A stretch of 64,000 nucleotides of DNA from positions 372,001 through 436,000 of the forward strand of contig NZ_JAOEFC010000003.1 of the NCBI RefSeq assembly GCF_025421715.1. The letters run 5' to 3'. Each line of letters begins with the position of its first letter. The first letter of the stretch is position 1. Both the position numbers and the translations under genes were made by a program. This document shows, in pieces, positions 1 to 7,451 of this stretch. Source of the stretch: Microbacterium festucae. Its GTDB lineage: Bacteria; Actinomycetota; Actinomycetes; Actinomycetales; Microbacteriaceae. Below the pieces are notes generated by a model, which had not been told where the DNA came from, searched no databases, and saw only the letters and a list, made by a program, of their open reading frames with translations.

Positions 1-1
1 G

Positions 2-532
2 CCGTGGTGGACGGTGCCGTTCTTGCAGATCGGGCGGCTGCGGAACATCCTCATTCCCGACACCGGCACCGACGTGCCGTTCGTCATCGAGAACTTCCCC
101 TACGTCGACCCGTTGGGACGCGAGACGGTGACCTTCGTGCGGGAATACACGATCGGCCGCAAGCGGCGACGCTTCGACGCGACGATGGTGCTCGATCAGG
201 GGCGCATCGTCGACTACCTCGGCACGCACCAGCATCTCGCCGTCGATCTCGAGCTGCGCGTCGACGACCGCGGCGGGCTCGTGCTCACCTCGCAGGCGCA
301 GCGCTTCTACGAGGGGCCGGTCGGCTTCCGCTTCCCGATGATCTTCAGCGGTCGCGCACACCTGCGCGAGTACTACGACGATGCCGACCAGAAGTTCCAC
401 ATCGACCTCGAGGTGCGCAACCACCGGTTCGGGTTCCTGTTCGGCTACCGCGGTTCGTTCACCCCGGAGTGGATGCCGGCCGTCGACGCACCGGCACGGC
501 TCAAGCCGCGGCGCCACGAGCGTCGCACGTGA
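2..532 (+). CDS. DUF4166 domain protein, 5'-truncated by window edge
   Basis: The frame is open from base 2 and reads PWWTVPFLQIGRLRN at once, which matches the interior of DUF4166 proteins, so the start lies before the window. Only the last ~176 residues are present. Typical family features seen are the FPYVDPLGRETVTFVRE stretch and a C-terminal beta-rich segment with FGFLFGYRGSF. DUF4166 domains occur alone or fused behind saccharopine-dehydrogenase-like Rossmann domains; whether this one is fused cannot be seen. An internal ATG at 14 exists but has no ribosome binding site and would cut into the domain. Function unknown. Confidence 0.75.
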   Translation, partial: PWWTVPFLQIGRLRNILIPDTGTDVPFVIENFPYVDPLGRETVTFVREYTIGRKRRRFDATMVLDQGRIVDYLGTHQHLAVDLELRVDDRGGLVLTSQAQRFYEGPVGFRFPMIFSGRAHLREYYDDADQKFHIDLEVRNHRFGFLFGYRGSFTPEWMPAVDAPARLKPRRHERRT

Positions 533-547
533 GCTGCACCGTTCCGG

Positions 548-970
548 TCAGTTGAGGATCTCGCCGCGCTCGTCGGCGCGCAGGTCGGCGATGCGGCGTC
601 GCCACTCCTGCAGGGCCTCGTCGGTGAGCCGCGTCCAGTCGTGCACCTCGGCGACAACGCGCAACGGTGCGGCCGAGCGGAACGACCGCGTGGGGTTGCC
701 GGGGAACTTCTTGTCGGTGACGTTCGGGTCGTTCTCGAAGTCGCCCGTCGGCTCCACGAGGTAGACCCGCGGTGCGGCGTCGCCGGCGGCGAGCTCGGCC
801 GCCAGCCCGGCACCGTCGCGAAGCGCCGTGAAGTAGACGTGGTTCATCACGACCTCGGGGCGGTAGTTCGAGCGGAACCCCGCCGTCAGCAGGTCGCCCT
901 CACGCAGGTCGGCCTTCGTGCCATGAAAGAAGGGGCCGGGATCGAGCGGGGCGTCGGAGGCAGCATCCAC
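548..970 (-). CDS. arr: NAD(+)-rifampin ADP-ribosyltransferase (Arr)
   Basis: A 140-residue protein with the Arr signature: an N-terminal FFHGTKADLREGDLL block, GFRSNY, VYFTALRDGAGLAAELA, then VYLVEPTGDFENDPNVT and KKFPGNPTRSFRS. Arr enzymes transfer ADP-ribose from NAD to a hydroxyl of rifamycins and inactivate them. The length equals that of compact Arr proteins. I chose the GTG at 970 because it gives the family's usual short N-terminus; the frame stays open upstream to 1183 but that part overlaps the next gene and is not Arr-like. It faces the DUF4166 gene tail-to-tail. Arr homologues are common chromosomal genes in soil actinobacteria, so it is not necessarily acquired. Confidence 0.9.
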   Translation of the reverse strand: MDAASDAPLDPGPFFHGTKADLREGDLLTAGFRSNYRPEVVMNHVYFTALRDGAGLAAELAAGDAAPRVYLVEPTGDFENDPNVTDKKFPGNPTRSFRSAAPLRVVAEVHDWTRLTDEALQEWRRRIADLRADERGEILN

Positions 971-1040
971 GCCGACAGCGTACGCCGGGTGGGGTGGCCT
1001 CGTGAGCCGCTCCCTGGCGCGCGCAGGCAGACCCGCCGGG

Positions 1041-1268
1041 TCAGTCGGTCTCGCGTGAGGCCCCGGAAGACGGGCGATAGAAGGCGCGGGCGATGAGCGC
1101 GGCGCCGCCGAGCAGGCACAGCCAGGCCACCCCGAGTGCGGCGAACCCGAGAAGCTGATGGGAGTCCACCCAGGCCCGCACATCGGGGGTGCCCTTGACG
1201 AGCATCCACGTCAGGAAGAACGCGATGAGAACACTGCCGCTCAGCACGAGCCCGATCTTGTTCGCCAT
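1041..1268 (-). CDS. small two-helix membrane protein, unknown function
   Basis: A 75-residue protein starting MANKIGLVLSGSVLIAFFL. Two hydrophobic segments (about residues 5-24 and 39-62) are separated by a short polar loop, and the C-terminus is polar (RPSSGASRETD). The ATG start at 1268 is 40 bp from the oppositely oriented gene at 1309, so a shared divergent promoter region is likely. It lies upstream of arr on the same strand with a 70-bp gap. I do not recognise a family; small membrane proteins of this type are widespread in Microbacteriaceae. Confidence 0.7.
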   Translation of the reverse strand: MANKIGLVLSGSVLIAFFLTWMLVKGTPDVRAWVDSHQLLGFAALGVAWLCLLGGAALIARAFYRPSSGASRETD

Positions 1269-1308
1269 TCTTCGAGGGTAGGGGGCGGCGCGACGCTACG
1301 GTGAGCGG

Positions 1309-1704
1309 GTGCCCTTCGCTCTCGTCTTCACCGTGGTGCTGGTGCTGTTGGCGCTGTTTCAGCTGGCATTGGTGCTGGGCGCGCCGTGGGGGCACTTCGC
1401 GTGGGGCGGGGCAGACCGCGTGCTGCCCGCCGGCAAGCGCATCGGCAGCGTGATCTCGATCCTGATCTACGCGCTGATGGCGCTGATCGCGTGGGATCGC
1501 GTCGGCGTCATCGACGTCTTCCCCGACCTGTTCTCGCAGATCGCGATGTGGGTGGTCTTCGGATACTCGGCGCTCGGCATCCTGATGAACGCGATCTCGC
1601 GCAGCAAGCCGGAGCGCTACACGATGGTGCCGGTGTCGATCGTGCTCGCGGTGCTGTCGCTGCTGATGGCCCTCGGGTACGGCGAGATGGCGACGGCGAT
1701 CTGA
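1309..1704 (+). CDS. integral membrane protein, unknown function
   Basis: A 131-residue protein with four predicted membrane segments (about residues 4-24, 46-64, 73-95 and 106-126). The loop GAPWGHFAWGGADRVLPAGKRIGS and the later SRSKPERY segment are conserved-looking in actinobacterial small integral membrane proteins that carry no assigned function. It starts with GTG at 1309; another GTG at 1301 is out of frame. Neighbours are divergent and convergent small membrane-protein genes, which gives no functional hint. Confidence 0.75.
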   Translation: MPFALVFTVVLVLLALFQLALVLGAPWGHFAWGGADRVLPAGKRIGSVISILIYALMALIAWDRVGVIDVFPDLFSQIAMWVVFGYSALGILMNAISRSKPERYTMVPVSIVLAVLSLLMALGYGEMATAI

Positions 1705-1732
1705 CGGCGGTCGTCGCCCAGAGGCCCTCCGC

Positions 1733-2008
1733 TCAGCCGGTCGGGCGTCGGCGACCGAGCAGGAACCCGCCGATCACACCGAGCCCCACCAGGCCCGCCA
1801 CCGCGAACATGCCCGCTGCCGCCGCGAGCGGCGTGAGGATGACGAGGGACTCGGGCACGAAGGTCGCCGCCGCCAGCGGCTGGTAGGCGAACCAGCCGAA
1901 GGATGCCGTCTGCGTCGGCCCGGCGGTGAGGAGCACGATCGCGCCACCGAGGAAGAACAGTCCGGAGACGACCGCGGCGATGACGAGTCCGATCGGGGTG
2001 CGGCGCAT
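1733..2008 (-). CDS. small membrane protein, unknown function
   Basis: A 91-residue protein with two long hydrophobic stretches (about residues 6-28 and 56-85), a loop rich in aromatic and small residues, and a terminal RRR cluster that would be cytoplasmic by the positive-inside rule. ATG start at 2008; it is divergent from the acetyltransferase gene starting at 2069. No family recognised. Confidence 0.65.
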   Translation of the reverse strand: MRRTPIGLVIAAVVSGLFFLGGAIVLLTAGPTQTASFGWFAYQPLAAATFVPESLVILTPLAAAAGMFAVAGLVGLGVIGGFLLGRRRPTG

Positions 2009-2068
2009 GACGTCACCCTACCGAGACGTCGACCGCCCGCCGCCTGCTGCCGGAGGAGAGAATGTCCT

Positions 2069-2632
2069 GTGATCGATCGCCTGACGCTTCCCGCTTCCTT
2101 GTCGACCCGCGACTTCCGCGTGGTTCTGCGCAGAGCGACGAAAGACGATCTGCATGCGATCATCGGGCTGCTCTCCGACGACCCCATCAGCGCGGGGCGT
2201 GGCGATGTCGCCGGCGCCGACGACGAGCAGGCCTACGGGGTCGCGCTCGACCGGATCGTCGCCGACCCGAGCAATGAGCTGCTCGTCGCCGTCAACGCTG
2301 CCGGCGCCGTCGTGGCGACGCTGCAGCTGACGGTCATCCCCGGTATGGCGCGGCGGGGGAGCACCCGGCTGCTCGTCGAGGCGGTGCGGGTGTCGAGTGC
2401 GGAGCGTTCGTCGGGAATCGGCTCCGCCATCATGCGGTGGGTCGTCGACCAGGCCGCGGTCGAGCTGGGCGCGCCGCTGGTGCAGCTCACCTCGGATGCG
2501 GCCCGGGTCGACGCGCACCGGTTCTACCTGCGGCTCGGCTTCGTCGACTCCCACATCGGCTTCAAGTACTCGGTGCCGCAGACTCCGGATGCCGCTCCGC
2601 CCGGCCCCACTGCGCACGAGGCCACGGGGTGA
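2069..2632 (+). CDS. GNAT-family N-acetyltransferase
   Basis: A 187-residue protein with the GNAT layout: an N-terminal VVLRRATKDDLHAI strand-helix, a central beta strand (VVATLQLTVIPGM), then the acetyl-CoA pyrophosphate-binding region VRVSSAERSSGIGSAIMRW (a Q/RxxGxG/A-like loop), and the C-terminal APLVQLTSDAARVDAHRFYLRLGF motif typical of GNATs. The C-terminal Pro/Thr-rich tail (about 170-187) is an extension. GTG start at 2069. The acceptor substrate cannot be told from sequence. Confidence 0.85.
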   Translation: MIDRLTLPASLSTRDFRVVLRRATKDDLHAIIGLLSDDPISAGRGDVAGADDEQAYGVALDRIVADPSNELLVAVNAAGAVVATLQLTVIPGMARRGSTRLLVEAVRVSSAERSSGIGSAIMRWVVDQAAVELGAPLVQLTSDAARVDAHRFYLRLGFVDSHIGFKYSVPQTPDAAPPGPTAHEATG

Positions 2633-2653
2633 CGCGCCCCGGCGTCCCGTCGG

Positions 2654-3448
2654 TCAGCGGACGTCGAGGAAGTCGCGGAGCGCGTCGATCCACTGGTCGA
2701 ACGCGTCGAGGTGCGCGTCGTGCGAGGCGCCCGAGAGGTCGGTCCGGGTGACGGTGCGGCCGCGCGAGACGAAGGCATCCTTCTGCGCATCGGTGAACAT
2801 GCCGCCGTCCGCATAGACGACGAGCGTGGGTGCCGTCACCCGCTCCCACTCGTCCCACCGGGGCTCGGCGACGGCGCGGATCGTCGCGACCATGGCATCC
2901 GCATCGAAGCGCGGGTGGAAGCCGTCGGGTCGCTCCTCGAGGTCCGCCGCCCACGCGGCGGCGAGCGGCCCGCCGCCCAGCGACGCCTGCGCTTGCGCGC
3001 GTGTGGCGAAGGGCACCTCCCACGACCGGAAGAAGTCGCCGAGCGCGGCGTGATCCGCCGCCGATCCGCCGCCCTCGTTCCCCTCGAGAAGCACCAGCCG
3101 ACGCACGAGGTCGGGGCGAGCGGAGGCCACGAGCATCGCCGTGTGCGCACCCATCGACTGGCCGACGAGGTCGACCGGCGCCGCGCCTTCCGCCTCGATC
3201 ACCCGCACGACGTCGCTCACGAACGAGGCCCGGGAGGTGTCGGCGGGCAGACGCGTGCTGCCGCCATGGCCGCGCTGGTCGATGAGGATCACGCGCCGCC
3301 CCGAGAGCGCTTCGGCGGTCGGCACGAACTCCCGGCTGCTGCCGGCCAGGCCGTGCAGGATCACCACGGCGGGGTGCGCCCCGTCGCGCACGGCATATGC
3401 GATCGTGGTGCCGTCGTCGGCGCGGATCTCACGTGCATCCAGGGTCAC
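2654..3448 (-). CDS. alpha/beta-fold hydrolase
   Basis: A 264-residue protein with the alpha/beta hydrolase core: oxyanion-hole HG in VVILHGLAGSSREF (about 30-41), the DQRGHGGST strand-turn (about 57-65), and a nucleophile elbow GQSMG with Ser98. The acid is probably Asp in TLVVYADGGMF and the base His in GASHDAHLD near the C-terminus. A cap region (about 130-190) sits between. GTG start at 3448. No neighbour suggests a substrate; esterase, lactonase or C-C hydrolase activity are all possible. Confidence 0.85.
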   Translation of the reverse strand: MTLDAREIRADDGTTIAYAVRDGAHPAVVILHGLAGSSREFVPTAEALSGRRVILIDQRGHGGSTRLPADTSRASFVSDVVRVIEAEGAAPVDLVGQSMGAHTAMLVASARPDLVRRLVLLEGNEGGGSAADHAALGDFFRSWEVPFATRAQAQASLGGGPLAAAWAADLEERPDGFHPRFDADAMVATIRAVAEPRWDEWERVTAPTLVVYADGGMFTDAQKDAFVSRGRTVTRTDLSGASHDAHLDAFDQWIDALRDFLDVR

Positions 3449-3509
3449 CCGGCGATCCTATCGACGGGCGACTCGGCGCCGACGCGACCGCGCGTGCGGG
3501 CGCGCGTCG

Positions 3510-4109
3510 TCAGCCGAAGAGCAGATAGGGCGCCGGCTTGTCGGGCTCGCGCAGTTCGAACTGCAGGGCCAGGTCTGTGCCGCGGATGAGCTCCAGCTGT
3601 CGGACGAACGGCTCACTCGCCGCGTACACGGCCGTGTCGAACCGCCACTCCTCGCTGAACCACGCGCGCAGCGCCGCGAGGAGGCGCTCGTCCATCCCCG
3701 TGGCGACCCGCGAGGCGCGAGCCCAGAAGTAGACCACGGCGTCGACGTCCGCCCACGCGGCATCCGCTACCGCGATGACCTCACACTTCGCCAGGAACCC
3801 GGCCGTCGTGGGGAAGATGTAGACGCATCCCAGGCACTCGGTGTCGTCGGGGTCGAGCACCGTGAAGGTGAACGCGCGATGTGCACGATGACGCTCTTCG
3901 AGGTCGACCAGGTCCACCCGGTTCTCCTCCACCGTGAACCCATCCGCGGGCCAGGTGGACTGCTCCCACAACCGCAGGTCGTCGGTGGTCTCGACCACGG
4001 CGGCGTGGTCGCGCTGCGCATCGGTGGCGAGGATCGGGCGCAGAACGAACTCATCGGCGACCAGGCCCGTCGGCACGACGGCGCTCGGGTCGGTGAAGAC
4101 GGTTGACAC
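3510..4109 (-). CDS. GNAT-like acetyltransferase
   Basis: About 199 residues, beginning VSTVFTDPSAVVPTGLVADEFVLRPI. The FVLRPILATDAQRD start, FTFTVLDPDDTECLGCVYI central strands and the WADVDAVVYFWARASRVATG region resemble GNAT-fold proteins, although the acetyl-CoA loop is degenerate. The GTG at 4109 is preferred over an in-frame ATG at 4124, because AAAGGAACC overlapping that ATG makes a good ribosome binding site for the GTG. Its start lies 20 bp after the stop of the lipoprotein gene upstream, so both are probably one operon. Confidence 0.65.
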   Translation of the reverse strand: MSTVFTDPSAVVPTGLVADEFVLRPILATDAQRDHAAVVETTDDLRLWEQSTWPADGFTVEENRVDLVDLEERHRAHRAFTFTVLDPDDTECLGCVYIFPTTAGFLAKCEVIAVADAAWADVDAVVYFWARASRVATGMDERLLAALRAWFSEEWRFDTAVYAASEPFVRQLELIRGTDLALQFELREPDKPAPYLLFG

Positions 4110-4128
4110 AGAGGTTCCTTTCATCGGG

Positions 4129-4764
4129 TCACCCGCCCGGCCCGGTGGGGTCGATCGGTGCGCCATCGCCGTTCTCGGGCAGGTCGCCGCGTTCCACCGG
4201 ACCTGTCGACGTGTCGGGAAGGTCGGAGAAGAGATGCTCGAGCTCGGCTTCCGAGGGCGTGCGTGCCGCCTGCGCGGCGGCGAGAAGGTCGGCCTGCGGG
4301 GCGCCATCCATGCCGATGACCTGAATCCACACGCCATCTCGCACGGTGACGTACTCGTGGATCGGGCCCGCCGATCGGTGCCAGAGGCCGCCCTCGTCGG
4401 TGCAGGTCACCGGTGCGTCCGGTGACTCCCACACCGGCGTCTCGGCGCACGACGCTGCCGTCATCTCGCCCCACTCGGTGCGGATGCTCAGCATGGCGTG
4501 TGTGGTCGCGTTGAACCACGTGGCGGACATGCCGTCATCGGCAGTGGGTCCCACAGACTGCGGTGCCACGTCGTAGCCCGCCACCTCGGTGGTGTAGACG
4601 AGCTCCGGCGCGATGCCGGCGGCGTCGGCGTAGGCGGCGATCGAGTCGGCGCTCGCCGCAGTGCCGGCGGATGCCGTCGCGCACCCGGCCAGCGAGAGCA
4701 CGACCGCAGCGGCCGCGGCCGGCCCGGTCACGGTGACGGTCACCGTCGAGCTTCTGCGAGGCAC
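4129..4764 (-). CDS. secreted lipoprotein, unknown function
   Basis: About 211 residues. The N-terminus (PRRSSTVTVTVTG, then a hydrophobic stretch ending SLAGC) is a lipoprotein signal peptide; Cys28 would be lipidated and held on the outer face of the membrane. The mature part has several Cys (SCAETPVW, PVTCTDEGG) that may form a disulfide, and ends in an acidic, Pro/Gly-rich tail. GTG start at 4764 is chosen because GAAAGAA lies 7 bp upstream; an earlier GTG at 4782 is possible. It is followed closely by the GNAT-like gene. No family recognised. Confidence 0.65.
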   Translation of the reverse strand: MPRRSSTVTVTVTGPAAAAAVVLSLAGCATASAGTAASADSIAAYADAAGIAPELVYTTEVAGYDVAPQSVGPTADDGMSATWFNATTHAMLSIRTEWGEMTAASCAETPVWESPDAPVTCTDEGGLWHRSAGPIHEYVTVRDGVWIQVIGMDGAPQADLLAAAQAARTPSEAELEHLFSDLPDTSTGPVERGDLPENGDGAPIDPTGPGG

Positions 4765-4877
4765 GAGGGCATTCTTTCGCACGCGCCGGTCTTGCGCACG
4801 TGCGTCGCCGCGGTCGGGGAAGCGGGGGAGTCCCGATCCAATGGGGCGACGCCGGGCCACCTCCCAGGTGCCGGCTG

Positions 4878-4951
4878 TAGACTGATAGGGATAGGCGGAC
4901 TTCTCATTCGTCTCGCCCCGGCTGTGTGGTAACAGTCGGGGCTTTTTCTTT
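4878..4951 (+). ncRNA. orphan promoter-terminator unit, possible small RNA or leader attenuator
   Basis: A -10-like TAGACT (4878-4883) is followed about 32 bp later by a rho-independent terminator on the plus strand: stem GCCCCGGCTG (4915-4924), 8-nt loop, CAGTCGGGGC (4933-4942), then TTTTTCTTT. The 10-bp stem contains one G-U pair. No plus-strand gene precedes or follows it; the next gene on each side is on the minus strand. A transcript of roughly 60 nt would result. It could be a small RNA, or a leftover leader attenuator whose gene has moved. No -35 match is evident. The rest of the 4765-5008 gap shows nothing else. Confidence 0.4.
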
Positions 4952-5008
4952 GCCCTGGACGTCGAGTGGTCGCGGGCGCGATCGCGCCATGGCGGGGCGC
5001 TCTCCTTC

Positions 5009-6073
5009 TTACGACGCGGGTGCGGTGGAGGCGCGGAGGACGAAGCGGGGTTCGATCTGGATCTGAACGGGGGGCTCGGAGCTGGGCTCCCGGATGAGGT
5101 CGAGGAGAAGCTGCGTCGCGAGGGCTCCGACGCGGCGCCTGTCAGGTGCCACTGCCGAGATCGGGGGATCGGCGCGCGCCGAGACATCGTCGTCGTACGC
5201 GACGATCGAGAGGCGATCGGGAACAGAGAGTCCCCGAGCTCGAGCGTTCTGGAGGAGACCGAACAACGAGTTCTCATCGCCGTGGCAGAACAGTGCCGTG
5301 GCGTCGATGCGTTCAACGGCGTCGAGCACCACGTCCGCGCTCCCGCGCTCCCAGCGAGGGCCGGCACCGAGCTCGTCCGGCCCGAGAATCATGCTGTCAG
5401 GGTGCAGGCCGAGCCGATCGACGGCATCGCGCCAACCGCGTCGGACGAACTCGGCACTCTGCGAGCGGCCCCTGCTCACCATGATCAGTCGACGATGCCC
5501 GAGCTCGTAGAGGTGATGGAGAGCCCCGAGGGCCCCGCGTTCGTGGGCGGAGCGCACCGATGAGATCGATCCCAGCCCGCCGCCGGGCATCTCGCGCTCG
5601 ACGAAGACCAGCGGCACTTCGATTCCTTCGACCTTCTCGCGGAAGCCCGACGGCGCGCCGCGCTCGGACACGGTGGGCACCCAGAGGAGCCCGTCCACGC
5701 CCTCGCGCACGAGTTCGTCGATGAGTCGGTATTCCTCTTCGAGGTCGTACTCGGAGATCACGAGCTTCATCTCGCCGCCCGAAGCGAGCGCATCGTCGAT
5801 TCCTTCCACCACGTAGCGGTAGTAATACGAGGTGGGAACGACGACGCCGATCGTTCCCGTGAATGCTCCTCGTGCCGGAGCGGGGGAGTGATCGCCGCGG
5901 AGAACGGCGCCGCCGCGGACTTTGTCGAGGATCCGTTCCGCGACAAGCGCGTCCAGGTCTCGCCGGATGGTGACGTGGGACACGCCGATGTCGTCGACCA
6001 GGGAGGCGATGCGGACCGCGCCGTCCTGTTGGGCGCGGTCGATGATCATGGCGCGCCGCTCTGCTGCGAGCAT
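5009..6073 (-). CDS. DeoR-type HTH / LacI-type sensor transcriptional regulator
   Basis: A 354-residue repressor-like protein. Residues about 5-55 form a DeoR-family winged helix (RIASLVDDIGVSHVTIRRDLDAL), and residues about 70-345 form a periplasmic-binding-protein-like sensor domain of the LacI type (TIGVVVPTSYYYRYVVEGIDDAL ... ATALFCHGDENSLFGLL ... LSIVAYDDDVSARADPPISAV). This fusion type controls sugar-uptake operons. It is next to a D-2-hydroxyacid dehydrogenase and divergent ABC sugar transporter/glycosidase operon. The motif AAATGTGAA occurs both upstream of this gene (6186-6194) and in the divergent promoter region (7298-7306), which suggests autoregulation and control of the sugar operon. 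ATG start at 6073 follows a G-rich ribosome binding site. Confidence 0.88.
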   Translation of the reverse strand: MLAAERRAMIIDRAQQDGAVRIASLVDDIGVSHVTIRRDLDALVAERILDKVRGGAVLRGDHSPAPARGAFTGTIGVVVPTSYYYRYVVEGIDDALASGGEMKLVISEYDLEEEYRLIDELVREGVDGLLWVPTVSERGAPSGFREKVEGIEVPLVFVEREMPGGGLGSISSVRSAHERGALGALHHLYELGHRRLIMVSRGRSQSAEFVRRGWRDAVDRLGLHPDSMILGPDELGAGPRWERGSADVVLDAVERIDATALFCHGDENSLFGLLQNARARGLSVPDRLSIVAYDDDVSARADPPISAVAPDRRRVGALATQLLLDLIREPSSEPPVQIQIEPRFVLRASTAPAS

Positions 6074-6163
6074 CGGGTCCCCCTTCCGAGTGGCGTGGTG
6101 ACCGTGTGACTCTCGTCGACGCCGGTCTTGCCGTTGCCCCTCTCGTATCGGAGGAGTCGGTTT

Positions 6164-6194
6164 AGAATACTTTCTCTTCGTTTCGAAATGTGAA
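6164..6194 (-). promoter_or_regulatory. putative promoter/operator of the regulator gene
   Basis: On the minus strand TATTCT (6164-6169) resembles a -10 box, and TTCACA (6189-6194) lies 19 bp upstream as a possible -35. The TTCACA is part of AAATGTGAA (plus strand 6186-6194), a 9-mer that recurs at 7298-7306 in front of the transporter operon. Overlap of this repeated motif with the -35 is what an autorepressed gene would show. Inference only. Confidence 0.4.
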
Positions 6195-6209
6195 ATTCGT
6201 CGAAGCCGG

Positions 6210-7250
6210 TCAGGCGATGATCCCCAACGACGAGCGTTCCACGCGGTGCAACGGGTCGTGGCCGTCGATCAGACGCTGGATTTCGTCGAGTGCGGAATCG
6301 GCGAGCCTGCCAGTCTCTGCATGCATCGCTCCGGCGATGTGGGGGCTTAGCACCACCCCTGGAGTCTGGAACAGTTCGGAGTCCGGTGGCAGGGGCTCCG
6401 GGTCGGTCACGTCGAGGATCGCACGGAGAGTTCCCGTGCGACAGCGCTCAATGAGCGCGCGGGTGTCGACCAGCGAGCCTCGAGCCGTGTTGATCAGCAC
6501 CGTGTGAGGTCGCATGAGGGCGATTCTGCGCGCGTTCAGCAGGTGGTGCGTGTCGGGCAGCTCAGGGGCATGGACGGTCACGATGTCGCTGAAGGCCAGC
6601 ATCTCGTCGAGCTCGACCAGATGGGCGCCGAAGGCGGATGCCTCGTCGGCCGTGATGTGCGGATCGGCGACGAGCACATCAAAGTCGAACGGCCGCAGAA
6701 GCTCGGCGACCCGCCGACCCACTCGGGAGAGTCCGATGATGCCGACGGTGCCGCCGAAGTTCACGGCAGGGGGGATGACATCGCGCCAGGGGCCGCCGAC
6801 CGAGCGGGTCTTGCGGTAGCCCTCGATGTATGTGGCGACGCGCTTGCCCTCGAGGAGGATCGTCGCCAAGGTGAACTCCGCGACGGGGATCGCATTGGCG
6901 TCGGCGGCACTGGTCACGACGATGCCCCGGTCCCAGAAGTCGGGTGACACGTGCTGCTTCACCGAGCCGCCGGTATGGATCACCGCGCGCAACGCCGGCG
7001 CGGCAGCGAGCACTTCGGGTCCGAGCGTGGGTGATCCCCACCCCGTCACGACGATCTCGGTGCGTGCGAGCCGGTCCATCGCCGCCGCGCCGCGGAGGTC
7101 ATCCAGACGCGGCGGGTCGGCGATGTCCACCATGCCGCGCAACCGGGTCAAGCGGCGGGTGTCGAAGAGATCCGCATACGCACGAGACCCCATCAGGAGG
7201 AGTGCGGTGGGCCGGGCCGCTTCGGCGCGGTTCTCGACGACGGATGCCAT
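6210..7250 (-). CDS. D-isomer-specific 2-hydroxyacid dehydrogenase
   Basis: About 346 residues with the 2-hydroxyacid dehydrogenase fold. The NAD-binding glycine loop is GGTVGIIGLSRVGRRVAELL (about 165-185), followed by VADPHI (NAD-selecting Asp), INTARGSLVDTRAL with the catalytic Arg, and the LSPHIAG motif with the catalytic His near residue 315. It reduces or oxidises 2-keto/2-hydroxy acids; D-glycerate or a sugar-acid product is likely given the neighbouring glycosidase genes. ATG at 7250 is taken; a TTG at 7256 is also in frame. Neither has a clear ribosome binding site. It lies 136 bp upstream of the regulator and divergent from the transporter operon. Confidence 0.87.
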   Translation of the reverse strand: MASVVENRAEAARPTALLLMGSRAYADLFDTRRLTRLRGMVDIADPPRLDDLRGAAAMDRLARTEIVVTGWGSPTLGPEVLAAAPALRAVIHTGGSVKQHVSPDFWDRGIVVTSAADANAIPVAEFTLATILLEGKRVATYIEGYRKTRSVGGPWRDVIPPAVNFGGTVGIIGLSRVGRRVAELLRPFDFDVLVADPHITADEASAFGAHLVELDEMLAFSDIVTVHAPELPDTHHLLNARRIALMRPHTVLINTARGSLVDTRALIERCRTGTLRAILDVTDPEPLPPDSELFQTPGVVLSPHIAGAMHAETGRLADSALDEIQRLIDGHDPLHRVERSSLGIIA

Positions 7251-7278
7251 GGACAAATAAGATCACGAATAAGCCAAA

Positions 7279-7307
7279 CTTCACAAGTTAGAAACCCAAA
7301 TGTGAAG
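7279..7307. promoter_or_regulatory. inverted-repeat operator candidate
   Basis: CTTCACA (7279-7285) and TGTGAAG (7301-7307) are perfect inverted halves with centres 22 bp apart, two helical turns. The site sits just upstream of the -35 of the transporter promoter and close to the start of the divergent dehydrogenase, so one repressor could control both. The right half contains AAATGTGAA, repeated upstream of the DeoR/LacI-type regulator gene. Confidence 0.5.
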
Positions 7308-7322
7308 AAAGCTTCAAAAACC

Positions 7323-7351
7323 TTGCAATGTGTGATTGCCGTCTGCATACT
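7323..7351 (+). promoter_or_regulatory. sigma-70-type promoter of the sugar transporter operon
   Basis: TTGCAA (7323-7328), a 17-bp spacer, and CATACT (7346-7351) match the housekeeping consensus well. Transcription would start near 7358, leaving a leader of about 95 nt before the ATG at 7452, which has a strong GGAGGA ribosome binding site at 7442-7447. Confidence 0.55.
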
Positions 7352-7451
7352 GGGCGAGACGCACGACGAGGTGTGACCGGATTCCCCGGATCCAGCTTCC
7401 GTCAGCGACCATCGCGACCGCAGCGCGCGGCCGTATCCGAACGGAGGAATC

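Noticed and set aside
4129..5367. Long upstream extension of the lipoprotein frame to 5367
   Set aside because: The extension crosses the intergenic gap and lies antisense-free but in another frame of the regulator gene; the lipoprotein signal peptide begins only at 4764.
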